Source: Bidens hawaiensis
Lineage: Eukaryota; Streptophyta; Magnoliopsida; Asterales; Asteraceae
Assembly: GCA_021521415.1 (NCBI GenBank)
Contig: JAIQDT010002049.1
Coordinates: forward strand, 186,001 to 250,000
Direction of reading: 5' to 3'
Length of the DNA stretch: 64,000 nt
Shown: positions 11,110 through 21,300 of the stretch, piece by piece
How positions within the stretch are numbered: the first letter of the stretch is position 1
Layout of the letters: each line of letters begins with the position of its first letter
Program-made: the position numbers and the translations under genes
Notes under the pieces: model-generated
Database searches by the model: none
The model's input: only the letters and a program-made list of their open reading frames with translations
What the model was told of the DNA's origin: nothing

Positions 11110-13178
11110 CCTATCATCTAAAGAATTTACATAAAAGTTTTTAACATTTCTTGGCTGTTGAGAAGCATAGTAGTTATTATCAAATTGATTATAAGATTGA
11201 GGATTTTTATAACAATTTGTATTTTGTGAAAATGAAGTTTTCTCTTGTGGAATATATTTACAGGAGGCATTGGCTTTTTCATTTTCAAAATAGTTTCTTT
11301 CACTTTAATCATCCTCAACTTTATAACTAGTTGATGAAAAGTTAGGTACGTTCATCTCATCAACCGTATCAGCAATAGTTTCATCAAAAACGGTTTCACA
11401 TTCTGAATCAGAAGTTGAACTATCACATTCATTTGAATCACTTTTAGAAATTTAAACAACCTTGTTTTCACAAAATACATGACTTGAAGATGAGGCAAGA
11501 GTGTCTTTCATCGATTTATACAGGTTATTACAAACTAAGTTGACATTTGATTGTTTTAGAGTCACAACATATTCAAAAAGTGGAACGAAAACTCTTTTCG
11601 TATCACAACTTTGTACTTAAGACTTGGTGCTGAGGAGCTGGAGGCTTCATGGTTGCTGGTGAAAGCCATTCCAACAAAGTTCAGTGGGTTCTCAAGCTCT
11701 TTGAATTGATCCTTCTAGTCTGGCTCCGCTGAAGCTTCAGCTTGGGAGACAAGGGCTCTTGAACTTGTGCTTGAGTTGCCCTTGTGAGAATTGCTGCCAA
11801 TCCTTGGAACCCTATGATTGGAGTTCTGTCCCATGGGCTTCTTCCCAACTGACTTGCTTCCTTCTCCATCAGAAACTTTGGTACTCGGATATCATTTGCT
11901 GGCTTGGATGGTTTGGTGCATTCTCTTGCAAAGTGACATGGCTCATTACAGTTGCAACATCTGAGCTTTTCTTTATCAAACCCAATCATTTTAGCATCGG
12001 TGTCTCTGAAGCTGTCTTTGCCATATTTCTTCATGAAGTTTTTGGCTCGATGAACAGCCATAGCCATCTGATACTTGATATGCATTTTCTTGAGATCCTT
12101 CTTGTTGATGTCTTGAAGGTCACCTTGGTCAAATAATGAAGGCAAAAGTTTTCCTTGTAGCAACTCCTCATGACTTAAAAGAAAGGCGTGAACCAGTGCG
12201 ATGCTTGAGTCATTGATGAGTGGAATGGTGTAGGAGCAGCTTGAGTAGGGTTGACTTTTGGGAGAAGGATTGATTCCATGGGCCTTCAAAGCTTGTTCAA
12301 TAGCTTTGTTTACGACATCTTGAATAGAGCTTGAGCTGGTTGATGCAGAGATAAAAGCTGAATTTTGAGTCGGTTGAGCAGAATAATTTTTCACACCATT
12401 CACAGGGAACACGGTTGGGTGAGCTTGGCTGAGGAAAGCAGATCTCATTCCTATTCCTGTTGCAATGCCGATTTGGTTCAACGAACTCAAATGGTTATTC
12501 ATTCGTAACTTGTCATCTAACTCAAATGGCTTGATAGTAGAGATTAAGTCTTGAGTTGGAATGGCATGAGATTTGTAGTTCTTTTGATCGTAACCACATT
12601 TTTGTTCCAAGAAAAGGCAAAGAGTTCAACAGCTTATGGTTTAATTCAGACATATCAATAACAACTTCGGCACTTCTTATTCGAGCCAACAGCTTCTCGA
12701 ATCTCTTGATAAGGTCACCCACACTTTCCCCTTGAACACGAGTGAACATGTTAAATTCCTCTTTTAACATAGCTTTCTGGCTGTTTCTCATCTCAACATT
12801 TCCTTCAATCTTTACAACCAGAGCATCCCACATACCCTTGGCAGTTGTTCTCTAAGTGTTTGAGTTACTTTATTTGATAAACACACAGTCAGGGTAAGGA
12901 AAGCCCGTTCATCTTCTTGCAGAAGCAGTTTATCATTCTCATCATATGCATCAATTAGTTTTGGCTCAGGTCTAGTTATAGTTCCAACCATAAGATATGA
13001 GGACCAACTTCTAAAAATCTCAAAAGTCCAACATCAATCAGCTTGATAAAATTCTTAAACCTCCATTTAGAATCAGTAAAATTACTTTCCAAGGTCATAA
13101 ACTTTGGAGGCTTAGTGGTTGTTACGGCCTCATTTTCAAGCAAGAGATAACTTTTCAACACTCAACGTTATTAGCCAT
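11110..13178 (-). pseudogene. gag of Copia-3, broken and 3'-truncated
   Basis: Copia-type Gag (UBN2-like capsid family). It starts at ATG 13178-13176 (MANNVE), at the same place as MASTDSE in Copia-2. A frame loss follows within ten codons, and then SYLLLENEA and PKFMTLESNFTDSKWRF mark the N-terminal capsid region. Further on lie EEFNMFTRVQGESVGDLIKRFEKL (about 12690-12760) and an intact CX2CX4HX4C knuckle, CCNCNEPCHFAREC (about 11935-11976). After that the coding is fragmented; KTSFSQNTN-like sequence is recognisable at about 11215-11245. The gene ends at the deletion junction near 11100 and lacks its last part. It would bind genomic RNA and form the particle core; it cannot be translated whole. 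Confidence 0.75.
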
Positions 13179-13236
13179 GGGGTAAATCAGTTTGTAGTAG
13201 CAAGAACTCCTCGAAATTAGAAAAAATACAAGTCCA

Positions 13237-13520
13237 AAAGAATCGGATCGCACGAGAATGCGATTGGAAATTTTTCTTCAAACAAATCGCATGTGCATGC
13301 GACGCGATTTGTTTGAAAAAGCGATGCAGTTGAATTTTCTGAAATGCGATGCGATTGGATTTTGAATGCAATGCAATTCAAAACCCAAATGTGATGCGAT
13401 TCAAAAATTCAAGTGATGCGACTAAAATTTTCAAGCGATGCGATTTCTTTTTCTTGTTCGATGCGATATCTTTTTCTTGTTCGATGCGATTCGAAACTGA
13501 TGCGATGTGATTTGAACTTT
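13237..13520 (-). repeat. Leader repeat array of Copia-3 (TCGCATCG motif)
   Basis: Between the LTR and the gag start, the minus strand repeats AATCGCATCGC-like units: four exact TCGCATCG octamers and several one-base variants. At 13277-13317 two 14-nt arms (TTCAAACAAATCGC and its complement) enclose a 13-nt loop. The array stands where Copia-1 and Copia-2 carry TCGCTTCG arrays. Confidence 0.8.
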
Positions 13521-13836
13521 TCTCAAAACTTAATCCATCTTGGAACTTGTTTAGTACAATTTTACCAACTTTTGCTAGGTTTTCTGATGAAAGTACACCC
13601 AATACTCTATTTGGAGATGCGATTAGATTACTTGAGCACACTTTCTCAACCCGTAACACACAAATCACACACAAACATCCGTGAATCTTTTAGACTTTAC
13701 CAAGGAACCCGTAAACACTTGAATTCTTTGTAACACCTATAAACACTTATGATTCTTCACAAATACACTCTAATACTCACAAGCAAGACCAAAATCCAAG
13801 GTTGTGATCCAAGAACCTCAACTAGTAGAGCCGAAA

Positions 13837-13848
13837 GCTCTGATACCA
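13837..13848 (-). promoter_or_regulatory. Primer binding site of Copia-3
   Basis: The minus strand reads TGGTATCAGAGC two bases after the LTR end (13851), a perfect match to the initiator Met-tRNA type site. Confidence 0.85.
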
Positions 13849-14165
13849 ATTGTAGGCCGTGAAACCAAATCTAACAACAACTATTCATGGATCAATTACT
13901 TAGTGCTAGCAGAAATCACACTAAAGAACCGAGATCTCGGATCTTGTTTGGAGTTTGGTCATTTTCGGTTAAGAAGAGAGGTAGTGAGAATGAGAGTTGG
14001 TAGAGGGATAATGTTTTTGTAAAAGGTTGTGGTTTGCATGACCATGCTTCACTAATATAGGGGAAGCATGACATGCATCCATTGTATTATTCATGGCCCA
14101 ATGAGCAATTGTTTAAAAGGCATTGGGCCCAAATACATGAGAAGTTACAAAGACGATAAAATACA

Positions 14166-14577
14166 TGTAGGTCCCGAAACCGGATCCGACAACGAACGGC
14201 TTTATTCTTGATAAGTGCTCGAGACGGTGCAGTATAAACAAATGATCAAACATATAATGTAAAGATATGATAAGGGTAAACGATCTCGTAACCGGTACAA
14301 AAGATTCATAATATTAAGACGAACCGATCCCACCCAAGGTGAGCTCTCCTTGGGTGGTTGTTTACACCATCAAAACACACACATAAAGCTAACAACTAAG
14401 TCCTATTTATAGCCAAACAAAAAAAGACATTCTAGACGCTTTCCCGTTGAAGCTAAACGCGCGTCGAAGCTCTCGTCTCGTGTCCGGATTTCTCGCCCAC
14501 TTAAATTATTAACTTGACCATGAATAAATAATGGGTTTCGTAATTTGATATTGCAAGTCACAAATATTGGCCTTACA
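14166..14577 (-). repeat. 3' LTR of nested family-B element
   Basis: 412 bp, TG...CA ends (minus strand TGTAAGGCC...GGGACCTACA), with TATA-like GGCTATAAATAGG on the minus strand at about 14400-14415. Nearly identical to 16122-16532. Confidence 0.9.
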
Positions 14578-16107
14578 ATCACCCCCTTGACTTGTGATCT
14601 CAAAACATCGTCGAACCGTGTCTCGTATTTTCGCAAATCATCCGGATAACCAAAGCTTCTTCAATCACCCCCTCAAGGTATGATCCACCTAATTCATTCA
14701 TGAAGACGTTCTCGCTTCTTTATCTATCTCGGATCTTAAGCAATATAGGTTCAGAAGAGGTTGACGAAATACCGGGGACAACGATCAAATGACAAAGCTT
14801 ATTATTTCCGTGTATGAAATTATTTAAGCAACTCACCCCTAATAAATAAGTATCCCAGATACTCGTATCCCACATTTTCAGGCTGAGGGCTTAAACAATT
14901 TAATTCCCTATTAAATCCAACTTGTTTAAAAATTATCACCTTAATAAATAAGCATCTCGGATGCTCGTAGCCCACGTTTTCAGGATCCAATTCTCGAACG
15001 CCTTGAAAATAACATATAAATAATATGCTTTGAACACGGTCCAATAATGACGAAAAACCCAATCGAATTTGACTTTCTTCAGTTTGGTTAAACCGAACAA
15101 TAATCCACCGGCCGAAAAATATTTCACAAATACAAGCCCAAACTGCTTCATACAACCGGCCTGAATAAACCAACCAATGATTTGAGTGTTTAACTTCTGG
15201 CCCAAACTCAAACATGAAGTAAATTTGTCCATATAACTAGGTCCAAAGTTAACAGGCTCAAAAGAAAGGTTTAAAATGGTGGAACTGAGACATTTCAGCC
15301 CAAGTACCCAAATTATGTTGAAACAAACAAACTTCGTGGCCCAGTATGGCCCCACATGAGAATTTAGTTATGACATCCAAAAACCTTAGTGAAAACCATG
15401 AGCCGCATCAATTGTAGCCTCCATCTGAGCACCGGTGACTGATCGCTGGAAAATTCGGTCGGAGTCGTCACCTACCGGAGATGTCGCCATATTCCGGTTT
15501 TCAACCACCATACACCGTCACCCTTTCAACTGCCACCCTCTACAGCCACGGCCATCATCACCACGGCCTCTGCTGCCGCCTCTACCGCCACTTCTTCCAC
15601 CGCCGCTACACTCACAGCCACCAACAACCAATATGAACTCATTTATCACAGAATTCATCCAGTAAATAGAAAAAAAAAAACCAAAGAACATCATCTTCTT
15701 CACCATAAATCTCCATGAAGAACCAATCCGCCATGGATGAACAGGAACCAGAAGTCAAGAGTTTGTCAACAAATCTGGACCAAAAACTCACCATACACTT
15801 GTCTATTCTCTTTTAATACGAGCATCATAGAGTGTGAATCGAACAATAATTTGACGAACATACCCAGACCTGAGTTTAGCGTCGACATATATGAACATAC
15901 CTCTTTTAAACAGGCAGAGAAAGATCCGAATACACGAGACAAACTTCAAGCATCTTTATTTCCTCAAATCTTCACACTTTATTTCCAAACATAAACTTTA
16001 TTTCCAAAACTTCAACAGGTCTTCAAGACATTAACGTCTTAGTTCGGGTAATCGCGGAAATAGAACCCGAATATCAAGAATAAAGTTGAATCAGTTGATT
16101 CAAACCC
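14578..16107 (-). other. Internal region of nested family-B element
   Basis: Non-coding in retroelement terms. It holds two related short repeats (near 14835-14880 and 14955-14985) built on 'AATAAGTATCCCAGATACTCGTA'-like sequence, and a segment at 15430-15700 with unlike composition: GC-rich, CCGCC-type trinucleotides, serine/proline-coding on the plus strand. That segment could be a captured host-gene piece. Confidence 0.5.
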
Positions 16108-16119
16108 GCTTTGATACCA
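16108..16119 (-). promoter_or_regulatory. Primer binding site of nested family-B element
   Basis: The minus strand reads TGGTATCAAAGC, one mismatch from the usual TGGTATCAGAGC, two bases inside the LTR end. Confidence 0.8.
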
Positions 16120-16121
16120 AT

Positions 16122-16532
16122 TGTAGGTCCCGAAACCGGATCCGATAACGAACGGCTTTGTTCTTGATAAGTGCTCGAGACGAGTGCGGTATAAACAAAC
16201 GATAGAACATATAATGTAAAGATATGATAAGGGTAAACGATCTCGTAACCGGTGCAAAAGATTCATAATATTAAGACGGACCGATCCCAACCAAGGTGAG
16301 CTCCCCTTGGGTGGTTGTTTACACCATCAAAACATACACATAAAGCTAACAACTAAGTCCTATTTATAGCCAAACAAAAAAACATTCTAGAAGCTTTCCC
16401 GTTGAAGCTAAACGTGCGTCGAAGCTCTCGTCTCGTGTCCGGATTTCTCGCCCACTTTAATTATTAACTTGACCATGAATAAATAATGAGTTTCGTAATT
16501 TGATATCGCAAGTCACAAATATTGGCCTTACA
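16122..16532 (-). repeat. 5' LTR of nested family-B element
   Basis: 411 bp partner of 14166-14577. The flanking primer binding site on its left shows that this is the 5' LTR. Confidence 0.9.
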
Positions 16533-16590
16533 ATACATACGTAAACAATACAAAAGACCTCTAATATACAAAATAGGGCCTAACAATTGT

Positions 16591-16643
16591 ATATACTAAT
16601 ATCTAACAATAAAAAGTGATTTACAAAAATTTTGCATTCATAC
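16591..16643. other. Start of intron between RPA70-like exons
   Basis: Read on the minus strand, a GTATGA donor sits at 16643-16638 right after the OB-fold exon, and AT-rich intron-like sequence follows up to the Copia-3 target site. Confidence 0.4.
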
Positions 16644-16802
16644 ATCCTCGTCAACAACGATCATTTCAATAGCATAAACTTCATCCTGTTTATACAAATC
16701 AGGCTTATTCCATGGGCATACAATCTGAACTCTAATCATGTAATCATCTTCCAACACACTTAAGTCCTTCAACATTGTTGCCTTAGTAGCGTCCGTTACA
16801 AA
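16644..16802 (-). CDS. N-terminal OB-fold exon of an RPA70-like protein gene (host gene, fragment)
   Basis: Minus-strand exon of 53 codons, bounded by an acceptor (TTCTTACAG ending at 16803) and a donor (GTATGA at 16643-16638). The translation contains MLKDLSVLEDDYMIRVQIV and EVYAIEMIVVDED. This pattern, a Leu-Asp segment, an 'I-R-V' strand, a W-x-x-P motif and then 'IEM(I/V)xVDE', is typical of the first OB fold of plant RPA70-like (DUF223) proteins, which bind single-stranded DNA in replication and repair. If the donor is not used, an in-frame TGA follows (16640-16638). The start exon was not found. The C-terminal exon at 5472-5708 may belong to the same gene. Whether it is still expressed cannot be told. 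Confidence 0.55.
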
Positions 16803-17307
16803 CTGTAAGAAACGTAAAATAACTCGGCCGTACTATGTAGTCTTGAATAAAGGGTGAAACAAAAGTTAGAACAATATGACGAAAAAGTAATAGCAATACC
16901 GTACTATATATGTTAATTCAAGTATACATATGAACCTTAAACTAGGAAAAGATGATGAAAAATCCACATGATATACTTGGAAGTTTTTGAGTTCTATTGC
17001 TTCGTTATATTTCGAAACAAAAGCAGCTTGTCATACGTATCAAAGTTGAAAAGACAGATTTGTGACGACAGAAATATATTCATCAAAAATCGCTTTTTTC
17101 CTAAACTGGATTCAAATGTTAACTCGTTATAAAAAAATTCCGATTGTTAAAAGATAAACCCTAACTATTTACGCCTACTTTCGTTTATTTTTTGAATCAG
17201 TGAAAATTCCTTGCACAAAGCTAGACCAGATTCATATTTATGTAAAGTAACATAAAAAGTTGCATATCATGTGTAAATTATCATTTACACACCCACAAGC
17301 ATTAGTC
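16803..17307. other. Intron-like host DNA between RPA70-like exon and Copia-1
   Basis: AT-rich, no open frame of note. It ends at the target site of Copia-1 (CAAAG, 17308-17312). It continues beyond Copia-1 at 30618. Confidence 0.4.
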
Positions 17308-17312
17308 CAAAG

Positions 17313-17695
17313 TGTTAGGTCCCTTTTTATTTATATTAGTCTTTTGTATTGATGATTATGTAATGGGCCATTTTGTTTACTTTGTGTATTTTAGGCCCAA
17401 GAGAAAAGTTGTAAAGAAACCCATTGGGCATTTGATGTATCCTATTTCTCATGCATGCTTTCCTATAAATAGGAAGCATGTCATGAGAAGTGGAAGTAAT
17501 AGTTGTTGATATTCAAAGAGAAAAACCTTTTGTTATAACTCTCTCTTTCTCTCGGCTCTCTCTCTCATTCTCTCAAACTAATTGAAATAACATCTCAAGA
17601 TCTGAGACCGCTTAGGTGGCTTAGTGTGATTTCTGCTAGCACTAAGCTTGATTGATCCAAGACTATTGTTAGATCCACCCACGTTGGGACCTACA
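17313..17695 (+). repeat. 5' LTR of Copia-1
   Basis: 383 bp, TGTTAGGTCC...GGGACCTACA. The TATA box CTATAAATAG lies at 17463-17472 at the centre of an inverted repeat spanning 17446-17489. A CT-rich transcribed leader (CTCTCTCTTT-type) follows at about 17538-17575. Confidence 0.92.
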
Positions 17696-17697
17696 AT

Positions 17698-17709
17698 TGG
17701 TATCAGAGC
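17698..17709 (+). promoter_or_regulatory. Primer binding site of Copia-1
   Basis: TGGTATCAGAGC two bases after the LTR, perfect initiator Met-tRNA type site. Confidence 0.9.
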
Positions 17710-18059
17710 TTCGGCTCACTAGTTGAGGGTTTTTGGATCACAACCTTGGGTTTTGATCTTGAGAAGAAGAAAACAAGTGTTCTTGCAAGAGAAGTTCACA
17801 AACACCACAAAAACAAGAAAAATACAAAAAGAATCGGGTTTAAAAGGTGTTGTTCAAGCTCTTGTTCAAGTTCTAGATTCAAAAGTTTTTGTTATATAAG
17901 TGTTAAAGTTAGTGTTTACGGGTTTAAAAAGTGTTGAAATTGACAAGTGAAAATTTTCGCTTCTCATGGCATGAAAATCAGTGTACCAACCTTTGACCTA
18001 GTACTGACAGGTTAGGTGGAGCAGATCCCAAGAAAGATTGCTTCTAGAAAAACAGAACT

Positions 18060-18300
18060 TTTTCGCATCAAAAGGTTTTTCGCTTCACTTGAAAATTTTT
18101 CGCTTCACTTGATAACTTTTCGCTTCGCTTGGAAAACTTTTTCGCTTACTTCACTGTTCACATTTCGCTTCGCATAGAACTTTTTCGCTTCGCATTACTG
18201 TTCATCAGAATTTCTTTTCGCTTAGCTGAACTTTTTCGCTTCGCTTGGTTTCACTTTTTCGCTTGGCTTGAAAAAGTGTTTCGCGCGAAAAACTTACCTG
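18060..18300 (+). repeat. Leader repeat array of Copia-1 (TCGCTTCG motif)
   Basis: About eleven TTTCGCTT-like units within 240 bases directly before gag; four contain the exact octamer TCGCTTCG and others are one-base variants (TCGCTTCA, TCGCATCA). The units are all in the same orientation, unlike the hairpins at 26097-26212. No open reading frame depends on them. Confidence 0.85.
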
Positions 18301-18354
18301 TGTTGAATTTTTAAGCTGTTTAAAGTTTGCTAAGTGTTTGAGACTTCTAAAATC

Positions 18355-21300
18355 ATGACAAGCACAGATTCTGAACTATTGAAGGGGTATTTGTTGTTGG
18401 AAAACCAAGTGGGAACACCTACAAAGCCACCAAAGTATATGACCTTGGATGATAACTTTGCAGATTTCAAATGGAGATTTATGAATTATATCTCATTGAT
18501 TGAGACTGATTTGATGAGATGTTTTGAACAAGGTCCTCATGTTCCCGTGACTTGCACTGATGCTGGGGAACAACTTAAGGCTCTAGAAAACTATGATTAA
18601 GCAGACAGGGATTTGTTAGCACAAGACAAGAAAGTCTATCTCATTTTGACCGTTTGCCTTTCAAATGAAATCACTGAAACTCTTCGTGAACACACAAGTG
18701 CCAAGGGTCTGTGGGAAGCACTTGTTGAGAAAGTTGAGGGCAATGCCGAAATTAAGGAAAACAAGAAGGCCCTATTAAAGGAAGAGTTCAATATGTTTAA
18801 TCATCGTCAAGGCGAAGCTGTTTTGGATTTGGTCAAGAGATTTGAGAAGTTGATGGTAAGAATTAGGGATGCAAGTGTCAACATTGCAAATGATGAGGTC
18901 AATCACAAGTTGATGAATTCACTACCATACAGCTGGAGCACCAATACAATTACAATCAAAAGAACTACAAATCTGAATGACATGACAAACAGTGATTTGA
19001 TTTCCACCATCAAGTCATTTGAGATGGATGAGCAATTGAAATGAATAATCATCTAAGTTCCATAAATCAAGCTGGAGTGAGTTCTGCTTCCTCAATGCCA
19101 ACTGCTTTCTTAAGCAAGACTCAACAGAATGTGTATCCTGTCACCACTCCTAAGTACTCCCCAAGTGTACCTTCACAACCAACAACATTCATCTCAACCA
19201 GTAATCAATCAGATTCTTCCAATACAAGTTCGTTTCAAAAGGCAGTCGATAGTGCAGTTGCCCAAGCATTGAAAGCTCAAGGGATTTCCTCTTCTTCAAA
19301 ACCTCAACCAAGCAAACCTTCAAGTTTCTGTGAAGCACTACCCATGTTAAATGACTCCAACATCGCAATAGTTCACGCTTTTCTGTCAAGCCATAAAGAG
19401 TTGATGCAAGGAAATCTATTGCCACCACAGTTTGAGGCTGGGGATTTAAGAGATATCAATCAAAAGGATATTGAAAAGATGGATATCAAGTACCAAATGG
19501 CAATGGCGGTACAAAGAGCTACAAACTTCATGAAGACATACGGGAAAGATAGCTTCAATGATTCTGACAGAAAAAGGATTGGATTTGATAAGTCGAAGCT
19601 GTGATGTTACAACTGTGGTGAAATGGGTCATTTTTCTCGAGAATGCACGAATCCTTCAAAACCTGCCAATGATATTTGTGTGACTGAGGTGACAGAGGAA
19701 GAGAACAACAAAGCTGTAGGAAAAAGACATGAGGTGCAGAAACCAAGCAGCTCATCTCAAAGAATTGGAGGTCATCCACACAAGGGCAACTCAAGCTCAA
19801 ACTCAAAGGCCCTTGTCTCCCAATCGGAGGTCCAAGTTGGTGTGGATTGGGATGATCAATTCCAAGAGCTGCAAAATCCTCTCAACATGGCTGGCATAGT
19901 TTTCATAAACAATGAAGCTTCTTCATCTGCTACTACAAGTTCTGATGTGTTGAGGTAAATAGAAATCTGTGCGCTCAAGCTTGTGTGAATAAGGTTACTT
20001 ATTATAGATATCTTCAGGATGAAGTTTTGAAAGAAAACGCAAAACTTCATCAACTAAATGCTGAGTATGTGAAGGCTGACAAGATATATGTTGAAAAGAT
20101 TAAAACACATCACGATGATGTTGCAAATCTTAAACTTAAAATCTTTCAAGGAGAGCACAATGTCATCTATTACAAAGACATAATAAATAAATTAAAAGAT
20201 GAGATTGAAAAGTTAAAACTTGACCTTTCTGATAAACAAGAAAAAGAAAAACAAGTTGAAAGATTTGAAGCATCATCTGAGAAGTTAGATGATCTTATTG
20301 GAGCTCAGAGAAGTGCTAAAGTTAAATCTGGGCTAGGTTATGATTATTCAGCGGTGCCTCCACCAATGAACGATAATTACACTTGCCTACCCCATTTTAG
20401 CTATAATACTTCTCCTGATGAAGAGATGGCCTATGGTATTGATAAACTACCAAAACCAGTGAAATTTGTTTCAGCTGCCTCTTCATCAATAGCTCAAATT
20501 TCATCATCTGATAAGTCTAACGTCAACGTGTCTTATGTAGTAAGTGATGTAAGTGGTGATTGTGGGAAGGTTAACCAGGGTTGTAAACCAAAAGGAGAGT
20601 TAGAACTCCGTTTTGAATCCTGTGTGGGTCTTACAAAAACAATTAACAATCCTGTCTGTAATAAAGTGTGTGAATCAATGTTAGGAAGCTTAATGTCAGG
20701 ATCAAAAGCTGTGTTTTGTGAATCATCTAGTGATGACTATTGTACAAATATTTGTAATGCAAGTAAAAGTTCTTCTTCTGATTCAGAATGTGAAACCGTT
20801 TTTGATGAAACCATTGATGTCAAGGTTAATGAACAGACTAGTCAGAGTTGCTTGTCAACTGTTCATAATGCTGAGAACTTATTAAAAGAGAAAATTAGTT
20901 TTGTGAATGAAAAACCAAGAACTTCCTGTAAATACATACCACCTAAGAAAACCTCATTTTCTCAAAATACAAATTATAACAATAGTTCTCAATATTATGA
21001 TCAATTTGATGGTGCCTATTACTAATCTCGACAAAAACCTAGGCAATCAAATTATTTTGCAACTCATCATTCAAATGCTTACAATTATCAGATAGAGGTC
21101 ATCAACATGTTAACCCAACTACATCACCTTATTCCTCATATCTCAGTAAGCAAGATGTCTATAAATGCACCCAAAGAAAGTGCTGCTTTGTCTGTCGAAA
21201 TTCGTCTCATCTTGAAAGACATTGCAAGAACTGACACAAACAACAAAAGGATCTAAACAGTGGGTTTGGTCAGACATTTCCTAAGAGTCAACCCAAGAAA

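Larger units (their letters stand above)
14166..16532 (-). mobile_element. Complete non-autonomous family-B LTR element, nested
   Basis: 2367 bp, flanked by the perfect TSD ATACA (14161-14165 and 16533-16537). The uninterrupted target can be read in the 3' LTR of Copia-3 near 7660. LTRs of 412 and 411 bp enclose 1544 bp of internal DNA without gag or pol. The longest open frames (131-139 codons on the minus strand, 14820-15355) show no retroelement motifs. Mobilisation must use proteins from another element; the shared TGGTATC-type PBS and similar GGGACCTACA LTR ends suggest, but do not prove, a Copia helper of the type found here. Confidence 0.85.
7348..16585 (-). mobile_element. Copia-3: Sirevirus-like element lacking pol, with a nested LTR element
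   Basis: Complete minus-strand LTR element bounded by the TSD ATTGT at 7343-7347 and 16586-16590. Order on the minus strand: 5' LTR (split), primer binding site, leader, gag, then directly the C-terminal two thirds of the env-position gene, polypurine tract and 3' LTR. Protease, integrase, reverse transcriptase and RNase H are absent. Without the 2.37-kb nested element and its duplicated site it is about 6.87 kb. LTR ends (TGTTAGG...CCTACA), PBS and PPT match Copia-1 and Copia-2, so it belongs to the same family but to a more distant branch. It interrupts the RPA70-like locus. Confidence 0.85.
13851..16585 (-). repeat. 5' LTR of Copia-3, interrupted
   Basis: LTR sequence occupies 13851-14165 and resumes at 16538-16585. 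Between them lies the nested family-B element and its duplicated target. Joined, it corresponds to the 364-bp 3' LTR. The interruption lies in the upstream (U3) part, after the palindromic TATA region. Confidence 0.85.

Noticed and set aside
13804..14022. Plus-strand frame of 72 codons over the Copia-3 LTR, similar to one at 7271-7558
   Set aside because: It is the same LTR read in the wrong direction; similarity comes from the two LTRs.
15435..15665. Pro/Ser-rich 76-codon frame in the nested element
   Set aside because: Low-complexity CCGCC-type sequence; more likely a captured fragment or simple repeat than a gene. Recorded as a finding on composition only.
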